A stretch of 64,000 nucleotides of DNA, from assembly GCA_025465465.1 (NCBI GenBank), contig JAODND010000088.1:31759-95758 (forward strand). The letters are read 5' to 3'. The DNA is from Frankiales bacterium. Its GTDB lineage: Bacteria > Actinomycetota > Actinomycetes > Mycobacteriales > SCTD01. Under the pieces are notes generated by a model. It did not search any database and had not been told where the DNA came from. It saw nothing but the letters and a program-made list of their open reading frames with translations. A program made the translations under genes and the position numbers. Each line of letters starts with the position of its first letter. Position 1 is the stretch's first letter. Below are positions 27,636 through 39,712 of the stretch, in pieces.

Positions 27636-27943
27636 TTCGAACTGACGCTGGTCACGTCCGCGACCTGCACGCTGTAGGTCTCGTAGAACGCCTCGCGGCC
27701 GCGCCGTTGCGCCGACCGGTGCTCGAGGTGCGTGCGCCACGCGTCGTGGGAGGCGCGGTCCGCGAACGTCACCAGCGTGACCCGTTCGCCGTCCTCGGCG
27801 GTGAACGCCTTGTGCTCGACGTAGCCCGGCATCGAGCGGGCCAGCGCATCCATGTGGGCGGCCGTCCCGCCGTACTCCTCCAGGTGGTCGGGGCGCAGCC
27901 GGGACCGGAAGACCGTGACGACCTGGCCGGGGGTGAAGGTCAT
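27614..27943 (-). CDS. Antibiotic biosynthesis monooxygenase (ABM) domain protein
   Basis: A 109-residue ferredoxin-like alpha+beta barrel protein of the ABM superfamily. Visible are the first strand 'QVVTVFRSRLRPDH', the 'MPGYVEHKAFTAEDGERVTLVTFADRASHDAW' core and 'HRSAQRRGREAFYETYSVQV'. Members act as small oxygenases or heme-linked proteins; the substrate is unknown here. The ATG at 27943 has only a weak ribosome-binding site. Oddly, the last residues ('SSNGGGGGI') are encoded by the complement of the 3' end of tRNA-Ser(CGA), so the original stop was probably lost and the frame now runs into the tRNA gene. Confidence 0.75.
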   Translation of the reverse strand: MTFTPGQVVTVFRSRLRPDHLEEYGGTAAHMDALARSMPGYVEHKAFTAEDGERVTLVTFADRASHDAWRTHLEHRSAQRRGREAFYETYSVQVADVTSVSSNGGGGGI

Positions 27944-28294
27944 GCCGGCAGCCTGACACGCGGTCGTGGTCGTCGTGCTCGTGGCGGAGGTGGTCCTCGA
28001 GTACTCGAACTACGCGATACCCCTGTTGAACGGTCAAGCCGAGCACGCTGCACAGCAGCTTGGGTCGATCGGGCTAAGCAACAAGCCAGCCTTGAAGCTC
28101 CGCGCCGACTGGCCCTTGATGATGGCGACGCACCTCATGCGTGGCGCGCCACGGACGCGCAGCGCAGCGTTCGGGTCGGTGTCAGATGACCCTGAACGAG
28201 GGTTGGCGGGACCGTCGTGAATGCGCAAGTGATCGGATGACCAGCCGGAGGTGGCTCTCGCACCGATCGAGGGGAGTGCCGAGGCGCAGTACAG
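27944..28294. other. Gene-poor, lower-G+C interval
   Basis: About 350 bases with noticeably lower G+C than the surroundings and no convincing gene. An 84-codon open frame on the plus strand (27966-28220) lacks a ribosome-binding site and family resemblance, so I leave it out. I see no promoter, integrase remnant or repeated attachment site. Confidence 0.5.
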
Positions 28295-28777
28295 CTAGCT
28301 AGCCGCGGACGGTCCGCGTCCGAGGCCCGCGCAAGCCTCGTAGCCGTCATACGACTTGCAACTGGGCGTCGCCGTCGTGGTCGTGCTCGTCCAGGTCGGA
28401 GTAGAGCTCGCAGGAGGCCCGTAGTAAGTACCGGGTGGCTTACTCGGCTCGGCGTACGGCGCGGGCAAATCACCAGGCGGATCGTTCCCACCGAGGGACC
28501 CTGCATTCGCCAGGGTGGCTGGTGAGTACTTTGGCGCCGGGCCGATCGGGGAGATCGTCACGGCGGAAGGACCCACCGCACCAGGCATCTGGGCCGGCGA
28601 CGTCGCCGAGGTGCCGTTCGAAGCGGACACGACTGGTGGTGAGTTCCCGGCAGTGCCGGGGTTACTCACGGGCGTTGATGCTGCCGGAACCTGTTGCAGC
28701 CCGATCCCGACAGCGCCAGCTGTCGCAATGAGGGCGCCCATGCCGATTGCCGCCATGACCCGTCGTTGTTGACGCAT
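28295..28777 (-). CDS. Hypothetical exported Pro/Ser/Thr-rich protein
   Basis: A 160-residue protein with a signal peptide or N-terminal membrane anchor (residues 8-28, 'AAIGMGALIATAGAVGIGL') followed by a low-complexity Pro/Ser/Thr/Gly-rich chain and two Cys near the end ('SCKSYDGYEACAGLG'), perhaps a disulfide loop. No family is recognised. The ATG at 28777 with a G-rich stretch 7 bases upstream is preferred over a longer frame. Base composition is less GC-rich than its neighbours, and it lies between two tRNA-Ser genes, so it may have been acquired. Confidence 0.6.
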   Translation of the reverse strand: MRQQRRVMAAIGMGALIATAGAVGIGLQQVPAASTPVSNPGTAGNSPPVVSASNGTSATSPAQMPGAVGPSAVTISPIGPAPKYSPATLANAGSLGGNDPPGDLPAPYAEPSKPPGTYYGPPASSTPTWTSTTTTATPSCKSYDGYEACAGLGRGPSAAS

Positions 28778-29234
28778 TTGCAACCCCCAGGCTCGCGTCA
28801 GCGTTGACGCGGACATCGCCGTGAGGTGAGGTGTATCCCTCTTTCGGGGAGTAGGTCTCCTCGAACCTGCAAATGGTCTGCGGACTACCCGAAGTAGTCA
28901 GACGTACTGACGTCGCCTGGCGGGACAAGATTTCCGCAAAGGCGTCGCGCGCACCGTAATTCCCGCTCTGACCGACCCCTGTTGATCTCGCAACTGGTCA
29001 GGATCCAGTGCGCACCAGGCCCAAGGTGTTTCGGGCCGACGTGCCCCTGTCCGGCGTCCAGGTGGTCGACGATGAGTTGACCGAACCGTTCTCCGGTTTG
29101 TCTTCCTGCGGCGGGGGTCGCGAGATTGCGCGGTGCAACAAACGGGCGGCAACTCTGGTGAGTCACCGCCCGAAGTCGTTGCGATGATCAAGTCACTGTT
29201 CTCGAACCCCTCGAAGGTTCGAGCAGCAGGGATC
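28778..29234. other. Non-coding interval before tRNA-Ser(GGA)
   Basis: About 460 bases, again lower in G+C, with only short open frames that lack ribosome-binding sites. The one clear structure is the hairpin at 29201-29223, listed separately. No transposase, integrase or tRNA fragment was recognised. Confidence 0.45.
29201..29223 (-). terminator. Hairpin downstream of tRNA-Ser(GGA)
   Basis: A perfect 8-bp stem (CTCGAACC/GGTTCGAG) with a 7-base loop, 12 bases past the tRNA 3' end on the minus strand. It lacks a T run, as is common in high-G+C actinobacteria. It may terminate or help process the tRNA transcript; alternatively, the GGTTCGAG arm resembles a tRNA T-arm remnant. Confidence 0.5.
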
Positions 29235-29323
29235 TGGCGGAGGATGCGAGATTCGAACTCGCGAGGGGTTGCCCCCAACACGCTTTCCAAGCGTGCGCCA
29301 TAGGCCAACTAGGCGAATCCTCC
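29235..29323 (-). tRNA. tRNA-Ser(GGA)
   Basis: On the minus strand the acceptor GGAGGAT pairs with ATCCTCC, followed by discriminator G and encoded CCA (29235-29237 on this strand). The anticodon stem CACGC/GCGTG holds TTGGAAA, giving anticodon GGA (codons UCC/UCU). A long variable arm marks it as serine. It faces tRNA-Ser(CGA) 1.6 kb away. Confidence 0.95.
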
Positions 29324-29379
29324 GCCGGACAATCTACAGGGCCGGATCGCCGGCGTCGGGGGTCGCACTACAGTGGCCG

Positions 29380-29474
29380 CAGACCCCTCGTGCGGCGCCC
29401 ATCTCGCTGAACTCCCCCAGGGCCGGAAGGCAGCAAGGGCAGGCGGGCTCTGAGCGGGTGCGCGGGGGGTCCTC
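29380..29474 (+). ncRNA. ffs: Signal recognition particle RNA, small bacterial type (4.5S)
   Basis: The conserved SRP apical domain is present: the GGCCGGAAGGCAGCAAGGGCA-type segment near 29420, where the GGAA tetraloop and asymmetric loop bind Ffh. It is flanked by complementary arms (GACCCCTCG... and ...GCGGGGGGTC) that form one long hairpin of about 95 nt. Its place just before dnaX and next to tRNA-Ser(GGA) is the usual actinobacterial arrangement. The exact ends are estimated from pairing. Confidence 0.9.
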
Positions 29475-29492
29475 AGTCTTTTGGAGGTGCGC

Positions 29493-31310
29493 GTGAGCCT
29501 GGCTCTGTACCGCAAGTACCGCCCCGGCACCTTCGCCGAGGTCAAGGGCCAGGAGCACGTCACCGGTCCGCTGCAGCAGGCGCTGCGCAACGGCAAGGTC
29601 CACCACGCCTACCTGTTCAGCGGCCCGCGCGGGTGCGGCAAGACCTCCAGCGCCCGCATCCTGGCGCGGTCGCTGAACTGCGAGAAGGGCCCGACGCCGG
29701 ACCCCTGCGGGGTCTGCGACAGCTGCGTCGCGCTGGCCCCCAACGGCCCCGGCTCGCTCGACGTCGTGGAGATCGACGCGGCCTCGCACGGTGGTGTCGA
29801 CGACGCCCGTGACCTGCGCGAGCGGGCCTTCTACGCGCCGGTCGCCAGCCACTACAAGATCTACATCATCGACGAGGCGCACATGGTCTCGAGGGAGGGC
29901 TTCAACGCCCTGCTCAAGCTCGTCGAGGAGCCGCCGGAGTTCCTGCGCTTCGTCTTCGCGACGACCGAGCCCGAGAAGGTGCTCGCCACCATCCGCTCGC
30001 GCACCCACCACTACCCGTTCCGCCTGATGCCGCGCCGCGAGCTCACCGACCTGCTGCAGTCGGTGGTGGACCAGGAGGGCATCGCCGTCGACCCCACGGT
30101 CCTGCCGCTGGTCGTCCGCGCTGCCGCCGGATCCGCCCGTGACGGGCTATCGATCCTCGACCAGGTGCTCGCCTCGGCGGGTCCGGCCGGTGTGACCCGG
30201 GACGACGCCGCGCAGCTGCTCGGTGTCACGCCCGACAGCCTGCTCGACGACGTCCTCGACGCGTTCGCGGCTCGCGACGGGGCCTCGGTGTTCGCCACTG
30301 TCGACCGGGTCATGGAAAACGGCCACGACCCGCGCCGGTTTGCGGCCGACGTCCTCGAACGGCTCCGTGACCTGGTCGTCCTCGATGCTGTTCCTGAGGC
30401 CGGCGACAAGGGTCTGCTCGACTGCCCACCCGATCAGCTGACTGCCATGGCCCGCCAAGCCGCATCCCTTGGTACGGCGGGGATCTCGCGCGCGGCGGAC
30501 CTGTTCCACGACGGACTCACCGAGATGCGGGGTACGACGAGCCCGCGACTGCTGCTGGAGCTCATCTGCGCGCGGGTGCTGCTGCCTGCTGCCTCGCTCG
30601 GGGACGCGGCGGTGCTGTCGCGCGTGGAGCGCATCGAGCGGCGACTGGAGATCACGGGCGACACCGCACCGTCTCCGACCGCGGCGCCTCGTCCCGTCAC
30701 GCCTACTCCGGTGGCTCCCGTGCCACCCCCGGCTCCGGAGTCGCCCGCCTGGCCGACCGCCGCGGTGCCCGGCACCCCTGAGCCCGTCGCCACCCCCGAG
30801 CCCGAGCCGGTCCCCGAGCCACCGGCTGCGGCCGGAGGACTGGACGCCACCGCCATACGTCGGTCGTGGGACGCGGTCCTCGAGGACGTCAACGGACGCA
30901 AGCGGACGACGAAGGCACTGCTGCTCAATGCCCAGGTCCTCGACGTTCAGGGCAAGGCGGTGACCCTCGGGTTCACGACGGCGGCACTCGCACGCACCTT
31001 CCAGCTGGGCACCAACGAGGCGGCCCTCAAGGAGTCGCTGCAGGCGGTCCTCGGCCTCGACGCCACGCTCGTCATCACCACTGCCACCGGCGGCGAGGCC
31101 ACAGGTCCGGGTCCTGCCGCCGCGCCCGTGGCGGCGGCATCGGTCGCGGAGGCGCCGACCGTCCCGGCGTACGAGGGACTGGCGCCCGGTGACGAGATCG
31201 AGCCGGAGGACCCCGACAACCCGCAGGGCGAGCGCATCGGCGGCGGCGGCGAGGACGCCGCGATCGCGCTGCTCAAGGACCAGCTCGGCGGCACCGTCCT
31301 CGACCAGTGA
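29493..31310 (+). CDS. dnaX: DNA polymerase III subunits gamma and tau
   Basis: A 605-residue clamp-loader ATPase. The AAA+ domain (1-230) has the opening 'ALYRKYRPGTF', Walker A 'FSGPRGCGKTSSARI' (K50), a zinc module with C63, C72, C75 and C78, 'IIDEAHMVS' (Walker B) and sensor 1 'FATTEPEKV'. The collar domain reaches about 360, then comes a Pro/Glu-rich linker and a C-terminal domain ('WDAVLEDVNGRKRTTKALLLNA') that in tau contacts the polymerase. The GTG at 29493 with GGAGG 5 bases upstream is preferred. I see no obvious slippery A run for a gamma frameshift. Confidence 0.95.
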   Translation: MSLALYRKYRPGTFAEVKGQEHVTGPLQQALRNGKVHHAYLFSGPRGCGKTSSARILARSLNCEKGPTPDPCGVCDSCVALAPNGPGSLDVVEIDAASHGGVDDARDLRERAFYAPVASHYKIYIIDEAHMVSREGFNALLKLVEEPPEFLRFVFATTEPEKVLATIRSRTHHYPFRLMPRRELTDLLQSVVDQEGIAVDPTVLPLVVRAAAGSARDGLSILDQVLASAGPAGVTRDDAAQLLGVTPDSLLDDVLDAFAARDGASVFATVDRVMENGHDPRRFAADVLERLRDLVVLDAVPEAGDKGLLDCPPDQLTAMARQAASLGTAGISRAADLFHDGLTEMRGTTSPRLLLELICARVLLPAASLGDAAVLSRVERIERRLEITGDTAPSPTAAPRPVTPTPVAPVPPPAPESPAWPTAAVPGTPEPVATPEPEPVPEPPAAAGGLDATAIRRSWDAVLEDVNGRKRTTKALLLNAQVLDVQGKAVTLGFTTAALARTFQLGTNEAALKESLQAVLGLDATLVITTATGGEATGPGPAAAPVAAASVAEAPTVPAYEGLAPGDEIEPEDPDNPQGERIGGGGEDAAIALLKDQLGGTVLDQ

Positions 31311-31332
31311 TCGACGGCGAGTTCTGAGCGCC

Positions 31333-31995
31333 TCAGCGGTCCCGATCCACCTGAATGTCTCCGTCGATCATGCGCGGCCGCCCCTGCCACGCACGGCGGG
31401 CGAGATAGCCGCCGAGCACCGCCGACGTGATGACCCCCGCGACACCGGCGAAGGCCAGGGGCGACGACGGGTCGTCGAGGGACGCACCGATCGCGGTGTA
31501 GGAGAAGGCCCGCGGCAGCGTGCCGAGCGCGGTCCCCAGTGCCAGGTCGCGGCGGGTGACGCCGAGCGCGCCGAAGGCATAGGACAGCGGTGCGTCCGGG
31601 ATGCCCGGCGCCAACCGCTGCACGACCACCGCCTCGAACCCGAGGTGCTCGATCGTCGAGACCCGCGGGCCGAGCACCTCGGTCGCTCCGTCGTACCCGG
31701 CCTTGTTGCCGATCTCTCTGCTGATCAGGGCGGACAGCACCGCACCGACGACGGCCGTCACCGTGCCGGTGCCGGCGCCGAAGAGCAGACCGCCGGTGCC
31801 GGCCAGCACCGGCCCGGGAAACATGGCGGCACCCAGGAGCGCGGACAGCACGACCCACACCACCGGCGCCCAGGGGCCGGTCCGGTGCACCGCATCGCGC
31901 AGCTGGTGGGCGTCGACCACGTGCAACACGTAGAGCAGCACCGGGGCCACCGTGATCACCGCGACCAGCACGGCGAGGCGGAGCCGGGGTGTCAC
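31333..31995 (-). CDS. TVP38/TMEM64 family (DedA-like) membrane protein
   Basis: A 220-residue integral membrane protein with five or six hydrophobic helices. The family core is visible as 'FPGPVLAGTGGLLFGAGTGTVTAVVGAVLSALISREIG', a re-entrant Gly-rich segment, followed by 'LAPGIPDAPLSYAFGALGVTRRDLALGTALGTLPRAFSYTAIG'. DedA-type proteins are thought to move lipids such as undecaprenyl phosphate or phosphatidylethanolamine; which substrate applies here is unknown. The GTG start at 31995 leaves only 41 bases to the divergent ybaB gene. Confidence 0.87.
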   Translation of the reverse strand: MTPRLRLAVLVAVITVAPVLLYVLHVVDAHQLRDAVHRTGPWAPVVWVVLSALLGAAMFPGPVLAGTGGLLFGAGTGTVTAVVGAVLSALISREIGNKAGYDGATEVLGPRVSTIEHLGFEAVVVQRLAPGIPDAPLSYAFGALGVTRRDLALGTALGTLPRAFSYTAIGASLDDPSSPLAFAGVAGVITSAVLGGYLARRAWQGRPRMIDGDIQVDRDR

Positions 31996-32036
31996 CCGGC
32001 AACCGTAGGCTGGGGGGCGTACGAGAGGAGGCCCCG

Positions 32037-32402
32037 GTGGCCAAGGGCAAGAGGGGGCCGACGCCTCCGCGTGGCGCTCCAGGTGGTCAGGCCAACATGC
32101 AGGCGCTGCTGAAGCAGGCACAGGCGATGCAGGCGCAGATGGCCGAGGCGCAGGAGAAGCTGGCCTCGACCGAGCTGACCGGCACCGCCGGCGGCGGCCT
32201 CGTCACCGCCACGGTCAGCGGGACCGGTGAGGTGCTCGCCCTGAAGATCGACGCGAAGGCGGTCGACCCCGACGACGTCGAGACCCTCGAGGACCTGGTC
32301 GTCGCGGCGATCCGCGACGGGCAGTCGCAGGCCTCCGAGATGGGCGAGTCGACGATGGGTCCGGTCGCCGGCGGCGCGCAGGGCCTGCTCGGCGGGCTGT
32401 AG
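32037..32402 (+). CDS. ybaB: YbaB/EbfC family nucleoid-associated protein
   Basis: A 121-residue DNA-binding protein. The family core 'MQALLKQAQAMQAQMAEAQEKLA' (coiled-coil arm) is followed by 'GLVTATVSGTGEVLALKIDAKAVDPDD' and the late 'DLVVAAIRDGQSQA' helix; an N-terminal Lys/Arg/Pro-rich tail adds positive charge. It forms a tweezer-like dimer that coats DNA. The GTG at 32037 follows GAGAGGAGG. The TAG stop is directly followed by recR, with which ybaB forms a conserved pair. Confidence 0.93.
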   Translation: MAKGKRGPTPPRGAPGGQANMQALLKQAQAMQAQMAEAQEKLASTELTGTAGGGLVTATVSGTGEVLALKIDAKAVDPDDVETLEDLVVAAIRDGQSQASEMGESTMGPVAGGAQGLLGGL

Positions 32403-33002
32403 ATGTACGAAGGCGCCGTACAGGACCTGATCGACGAGCTCGGTCGGCTTCCCGGCGTCGGGCCCAAGAGCGCGCAGCGCATCGCGTTCCACCTGCTGGC
32501 GTCGGACCCCGCGGACGTGAAGCGGCTCGTCCACGCCCTCACCGAGGTCAAGGACAAGGTCCGCTTCTGCCGGATCTGCGGCAATGTCAGCGAGCAGGAC
32601 GAGTGCCGCGTGTGTCGCGACCCGCGCCGCGACCTGTCGGTCATCTGCGTGGTGGAGGAGAGCAAGGACGTCGTCGCGATCGAGAAGACCCGGGAGTTCC
32701 GCGGCCGCTACCACGTGCTCGGCGGCGCCATCTCGCCCATCGAGGGGATCGGCCCCGACGACCTGAGGGTCCGGGAACTGATGACCCGGCTCGCCGACGG
32801 CACCGTCACCGAGCTCATCCTCGCCACCGACCCCAACCTCGAGGGCGAGGCGACGGCGGCCTACCTCGCGCGGCTCGTCAAGCCGATGGGCCTCAACGTC
32901 ACCCGGCTGGCGAGCGGCCTGCCGGTGGGCGGCGACCTCGAGTATGCCGACGAAGTAACCCTTGGCCGTGCGTTCGAGGGTCGTCGTAGCGTCGACGTGT
33001 GA
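32403..33002 (+). CDS. recR: Recombination mediator protein RecR
   Basis: A 199-residue protein that helps load RecA on gapped DNA together with RecF and RecO. The N-terminal helix-hairpin-helix '[17 protein letters not shown]', the C4 zinc finger '[17 protein letters not shown]' and the Toprim domain ('[14 protein letters not shown]', '[21 protein letters not shown]') are complete. The ATG at 32403 abuts the ybaB stop. The stop overlaps the next start as GTGA. Confidence 0.97.
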   Translation: MYEGAVQDLIDELGRLPGVGPKSAQRIAFHLLASDPADVKRLVHALTEVKDKVRFCRICGNVSEQDECRVCRDPRRDLSVICVVEESKDVVAIEKTREFRGRYHVLGGAISPIEGIGPDDLRVRELMTRLADGTVTELILATDPNLEGEATAAYLARLVKPMGLNVTRLASGLPVGGDLEYADEVTLGRAFEGRRSVDV

Positions 33003-33829
33003 TCCGACCGCTGCTGCCTGCTGACTTCGCCGCCTCACGCAGGGTTGCTGTCGACGCGATGACCGCCTTGGGCGAGGAGATGCCCGAGGAGACGCCCGAG
33101 GTCACCGCCCGCGGCGTGGCCCGCATCGCGCACCTGCAGCGGACCGACCCGGGCGGCGCCTGGGTCGCCGAGGAGGACGGCCGGGTCGTCGGCTGCGCCC
33201 TCGCCCTCGTGCGTGAGGGGATGTGGTTCCTCAGCCTGCTCATGGTCGATCCGGCCCACCAGTCGAAGGGCCTCGGCAAGCAGCTGCTCGACGCGTCCCT
33301 GCAGACCTCGACCGACCGCTCCTGGATCCTCGCGACGACGGACCCTGCCGCGCTGCGTCGCTATCGTCGCGCCGGCTTCGACCTGGTGCCCTGCCTCACC
33401 GCCAAGGGCACCGTCGACCGCGCGCTCCTCCCGTCGACCTCGGTGCGCGAGGGGTCCTGGTCGGCTGACGGGGAGGCTGTCGACGACATCACGCGCACGG
33501 TCCGCGGCGCGGGCCTCGGCGAGGACCTTCCGTACCTCGAGGAGACGGGAGTGCGGCTCCTCATGGCCGACCGCGGCTACGCGATCGTGCGGCCGGCCGG
33601 TCTGGTGTCGCTCGCGGCCGACGACCCGGGTACGGCGGCCGAGCTGCTCTGGACCGCGCTGGCCGAAGCGCCGGCGCCGGTCGAGATCGACTGGCTCGCG
33701 CACGACCAGCAGTGGGCCATCGACGTCTGCCTCGACGCCCGGTTGCCGCTGCTCAAGGGCGAGGGCCACCTGTTCCTGCGCGGCCAGCCCCCGATGTCCC
33801 CGTACCTCCCCAGCGGCTCCCTCGGCTGA
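32999..33829 (+). CDS. GNAT family N-acetyltransferase
   Basis: A 276-residue protein with one clear GNAT domain (about 1-135). Acetyl-CoA-binding motif A appears as '[22 protein letters not shown]', followed by '[12 protein letters not shown]'. The C-terminal half ('[27 protein letters not shown]...') resembles a second, degenerate GNAT-like lobe, giving a tandem architecture seen in other actinobacterial members. The substrate is unknown. It starts with GTG overlapping the recR stop. Confidence 0.85.
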   Translation: MIRPLLPADFAASRRVAVDAMTALGEEMPEETPEVTARGVARIAHLQRTDPGGAWVAEEDGRVVGCALALVREGMWFLSLLMVDPAHQSKGLGKQLLDASLQTSTDRSWILATTDPAALRRYRRAGFDLVPCLTAKGTVDRALLPSTSVREGSWSADGEAVDDITRTVRGAGLGEDLPYLEETGVRLLMADRGYAIVRPAGLVSLAADDPGTAAELLWTALAEAPAPVEIDWLAHDQQWAIDVCLDARLPLLKGEGHLFLRGQPPMSPYLPSGSLG

Positions 33830-33837
33830 CCCGCGTC

Positions 33838-33892
33838 GATGTGGACTTGCGGGGTGCCCACGAGGGCTCGCGCGACCCCCTCAGTCCACATC
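33838..33892. terminator. Long hairpin between convergent genes
   Basis: A perfect 10-bp inverted repeat (GATGTGGACT and AGTCCACATC) with further paired segments inside (GGGGT/ACCCC and CGAG/CTCG), together a 55-base imperfect hairpin. It fills most of the gap between the acetyltransferase and the convergent ABC permease, so it probably acts as a bidirectional terminator. There is no T run on either side. Confidence 0.65.
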
Positions 33893-33909
33893 CACGGCGG
33901 GAGGGGTGG

Positions 33910-34944
33910 TCAGGCGACGCGTTGGCCGAGGGGGAGGTCGCGGGTCGGGGTACGCAGCCGGCGCGCCGTGAGCCACAGCGCACCGGCGCCGACGAGCACG
34001 TCGAACCCGAGGCCCCACGGCCACACCGGCGATCCCGTCGAGGACCCCGGGCTCTTGTGGGCGCCGCGGACGGCGCGCCCGAGCCCACCGAGGGGGTCGC
34101 TGTCGCGGAGGTTGCTGACGTTGACGCCCCGCTGCTCGAGAGCGAGGCGTCGCTGCCTCTCCTGGGCGGTCTCCGGCGGCAGCTGCGGCGCGGCGTCGGC
34201 CAGGATCACGAACGGGTTCGGCGCCAGCAGCCACCACACCCTGTCGGGCCGGGCGCGCTGGCCGGTGAGGGTCTCCGTGGGACAGGGCGTCGTCACCGGC
34301 TGGTCCGGGCAGAAGCCCGGCACGGTCTGCACGTAGTGCTCGGTGGAGAGCGCGAGCGCCAGCACGAAGGTGACCGTCGTGCCGACCGTGAGGGCGAACA
34401 CCACGAGGTAGGCCAGCACCCCCGAGGTCGTCGTGCGGCGCAGCGCCGACGACAGGAACAGCGAGATCGCGATGACGCTGCCGAGGAGCAGCGACACCAC
34501 GACGGTGACCACCACGACCCGGCCGAAGGGCACGCCGCCCTGCGTCATGGCATACAGCACCGGGGGCAGCGACAGCGCCAGGAACACCAAGGACGTCCCC
34601 CAGGCGGCGGCGAACTTCCCCAACGCGATGTCGCCGGCAGTCAGCCGGGTGACCTGCAGGGTGGCCAGCGTCCCGCGCTCCCGGTCGCCGTTGACGGACT
34701 GCGCGGACAGGGTCGGGACGACGAGGAGCGCGAGCCCGAGGACGAGCAGGGTCAGACCGCCATAGACGACGACCCCCTTGTCGAGGGCCTTGCCGCCGTT
34801 CACGGTCTGCGTGGCGAGCCGGATCAGGGCGGCCACCAGCGCGAGGACGCCGAACCAGGCGCCGAGCAGCCAGCGCCAGCGCCCGGCGCGGATGCGGATC
34901 GTGAACTCCTGCTCGGCGACGGTGAGGATCCCCTGGAGCGTCAC
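33910..34944 (-). CDS. ABC transporter permease
   Basis: A 344-residue ABC-2-type membrane subunit. It has a first helix near residues 25-45, then 'GGLTLLVLGLALLVVPTLSAQSVNGDRERGTLATL', the characteristic cytoplasmic 'ERGTLATLQ' coupling segment, three or four central helices, a long extracytoplasmic insert (about 200-300) with 'CPDQPVTTPCP', and a final helix. The substrate is unknown. The GTG start overlaps the stop of the ATPase gene (GTGA), and the pair probably forms one exporter. Confidence 0.85.
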   Translation of the reverse strand: MTLQGILTVAEQEFTIRIRAGRWRWLLGAWFGVLALVAALIRLATQTVNGGKALDKGVVVYGGLTLLVLGLALLVVPTLSAQSVNGDRERGTLATLQVTRLTAGDIALGKFAAAWGTSLVFLALSLPPVLYAMTQGGVPFGRVVVVTVVVSLLLGSVIAISLFLSSALRRTTTSGVLAYLVVFALTVGTTVTFVLALALSTEHYVQTVPGFCPDQPVTTPCPTETLTGQRARPDRVWWLLAPNPFVILADAAPQLPPETAQERQRRLALEQRGVNVSNLRDSDPLGGLGRAVRGAHKSPGSSTGSPVWPWGLGFDVLVGAGALWLTARRLRTPTRDLPLGQRVA

Positions 34945-35834
34945 TGCGTCAGCTCCAGGTAGGTCGCCTCGAGCTGACCGCCGACCGGCTGGCAGGACAC
35001 CACCCGGACGCCCTTGCCCACGAGCATCGCGAGCAGGTCGGCCGCGGCCTCGTCCGAGGGCAACCGCACGTCGACGCCGGCGGCCGTGGGCTGGTCGTGG
35101 TCGGTGCCCTTCAGGGCCTTGAGCAGCGGCGGTGTCGTGAGGGCCCTGACCCGCCAGGTACGCAGGGCCGGTGCGGGCAGTGCGTCGAGGCGGTGCTCGC
35201 CGACGGTCACGCCCTGGTCGACGAACACGACCGTGTCGGCCAGCTCCTCGAGGTCAGCGAGCAGGTGCGAGCTCACGATGACCGCGCAACCCTGCGCGGC
35301 GAGCAGTCGCAGCAGCTCCCGGAGCTCGACGCGGCTGCGTGGGTCGAGTCCCGAAGCGGGCTCGTCCAGCAGCAGCACCGACGGGGAGTGCACGAGGGCC
35401 CGCATCAGGCCGAGCCGCTGCTTCTGCCCGCGGGACAGGGTGTGCACGGGCAGGTCGGCCTTCTCGGCGAGCCGGGCCTGCGCGAGCAGCTCGGCGGCGC
35501 GGGCCTCGTAGTGCGCGAGCTTCATCGCGCGCCCGCAGAACTCGAGGTACTCGCGGCACGTGAGGTTGTCGTACAGCCCGAAGACGTCCGGGGCCCACCC
35601 CATCCGGGCCCGCACCTCATCGGCCTGGGTCACGGGGTCGAAGCCGGCGACGCTGACCGTCCCGGCGTCGGGGACGAGCAGGGTGGCCAGCACGAGGAGC
35701 AGCGTGGTCTTGCCCGCGCCGTTGGGGCCGACGAGGGCGGTGACCTCACCAGGACGAGCGGTGAGGTCGATGCCGCGGACGGCTTCCACCGGCCCGAAGG
35801 ACCGCCGAACCCCGTGAGCGACCACACCGTCCAT
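34941..35834 (-). CDS. ABC transporter ATP-binding protein
   Basis: A 297-residue ABC ATPase of the multidrug/ABC-2 exporter class. It has Walker A '[13 protein letters not shown]', Q-loop region '[16 protein letters not shown]', signature '[15 protein letters not shown]', Walker B '[15 protein letters not shown]' and the switch His in 'VSSHLLAD'. A C-terminal ~80-residue extension follows. The ATG at 35834 is preferred over a GTG 9 bases earlier. It is divergent from ask with about 50 bases between and is coupled to the downstream permease. Confidence 0.92.
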   Translation of the reverse strand: MDGVVAHGVRRSFGPVEAVRGIDLTARPGEVTALVGPNGAGKTTLLLVLATLLVPDAGTVSVAGFDPVTQADEVRARMGWAPDVFGLYDNLTCREYLEFCGRAMKLAHYEARAAELLAQARLAEKADLPVHTLSRGQKQRLGLMRALVHSPSVLLLDEPASGLDPRSRVELRELLRLLAAQGCAVIVSSHLLADLEELADTVVFVDQGVTVGEHRLDALPAPALRTWRVRALTTPPLLKALKGTDHDQPTAAGVDVRLPSDEAAADLLAMLVGKGVRVVSCQPVGGQLEATYLELTQ

Positions 35835-35884
35835 CGGCAGCACGCTACGCGGAAAGGGCTGTGGAGCGCCGGTACGCTGGGAGC

Positions 35885-39250
<3,366 letters not shown>

Positions 39251-39254
<4 letters not shown>

Positions 39255-39712
39255 GGCGCGTGGCGCCGCTGGCCGTCGCGGCACTGCTCGCGGCGTCGTG
39301 CAGCAGCGGACAGCTCTCGCTGAAGGACCAGCTCAAGGACGACACGGCCTCGCTCGTCGACGCGGTCAACCTGCAGGACGTCACCGGCGTGCACTCGGCA
39401 GCCGGAGCAATCACGACCGACGTGCGCAACCTGCAGTCCGCCAACCAGATCACGTCGGTGCGGGCCCAGCGGATCCTGGCCTACCTTGCCCAGGTGGAGA
39501 CCAACGCCGACGGCCTCACAGCGCCCTCACCGACGCCGACCCCGACCGTGTCGGAGACTCCCAGTCCGACCCCGTCGCCGACCCCGAGCCCGACGCCGTC
39601 TCCCACACCGTCGCCGACGCCGAGCCCGACGCCCTCGCCGACCCCACCGCCTGTCACCGTGTCGACCAGCAGCCTTCCGACGCTGGGCCCAGGGCTGGTC
39701 GAGGCGTCCTAG
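39251..39712 (+). CDS. Small lipoprotein with Pro-Thr-Pro-Ser repeat tail
   Basis: A 153-residue protein with a lipoprotein signal peptide (lipobox 'LLAASC', Cys at about residue 17). A helical domain follows ('LSLKDQLKDDTASLVDAVNLQDVTGVHSAAGAITTDVRNLQSANQ'), then a run of 'TPSP' repeats (about 39530-39650 in DNA) that may span the wall. No family is recognised. The GTG overlaps the kinase stop, suggesting that it is an extracellular partner of that kinase. Its stop shares a CTAG with the convergent peptidase. Confidence 0.78.

Noticed and set aside
26826..28046. Long minus-strand frame joining the nitroreductase to sequence beyond tRNA-Ser
   Set aside because: It runs through the tRNA gene; the ATG at 27434 with AGGAG is the real start.
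27966..28220. 84-codon plus-strand frame in the low-G+C patch
   Set aside because: No ribosome-binding site, no domain, and composition typical of non-coding DNA.
27546..29323. Intact integrated element between the tRNA-Ser genes
   Set aside because: No integrase, transposase or duplicated tRNA 3' end could be found, so only a scar or ordinary variable spacer can be claimed.
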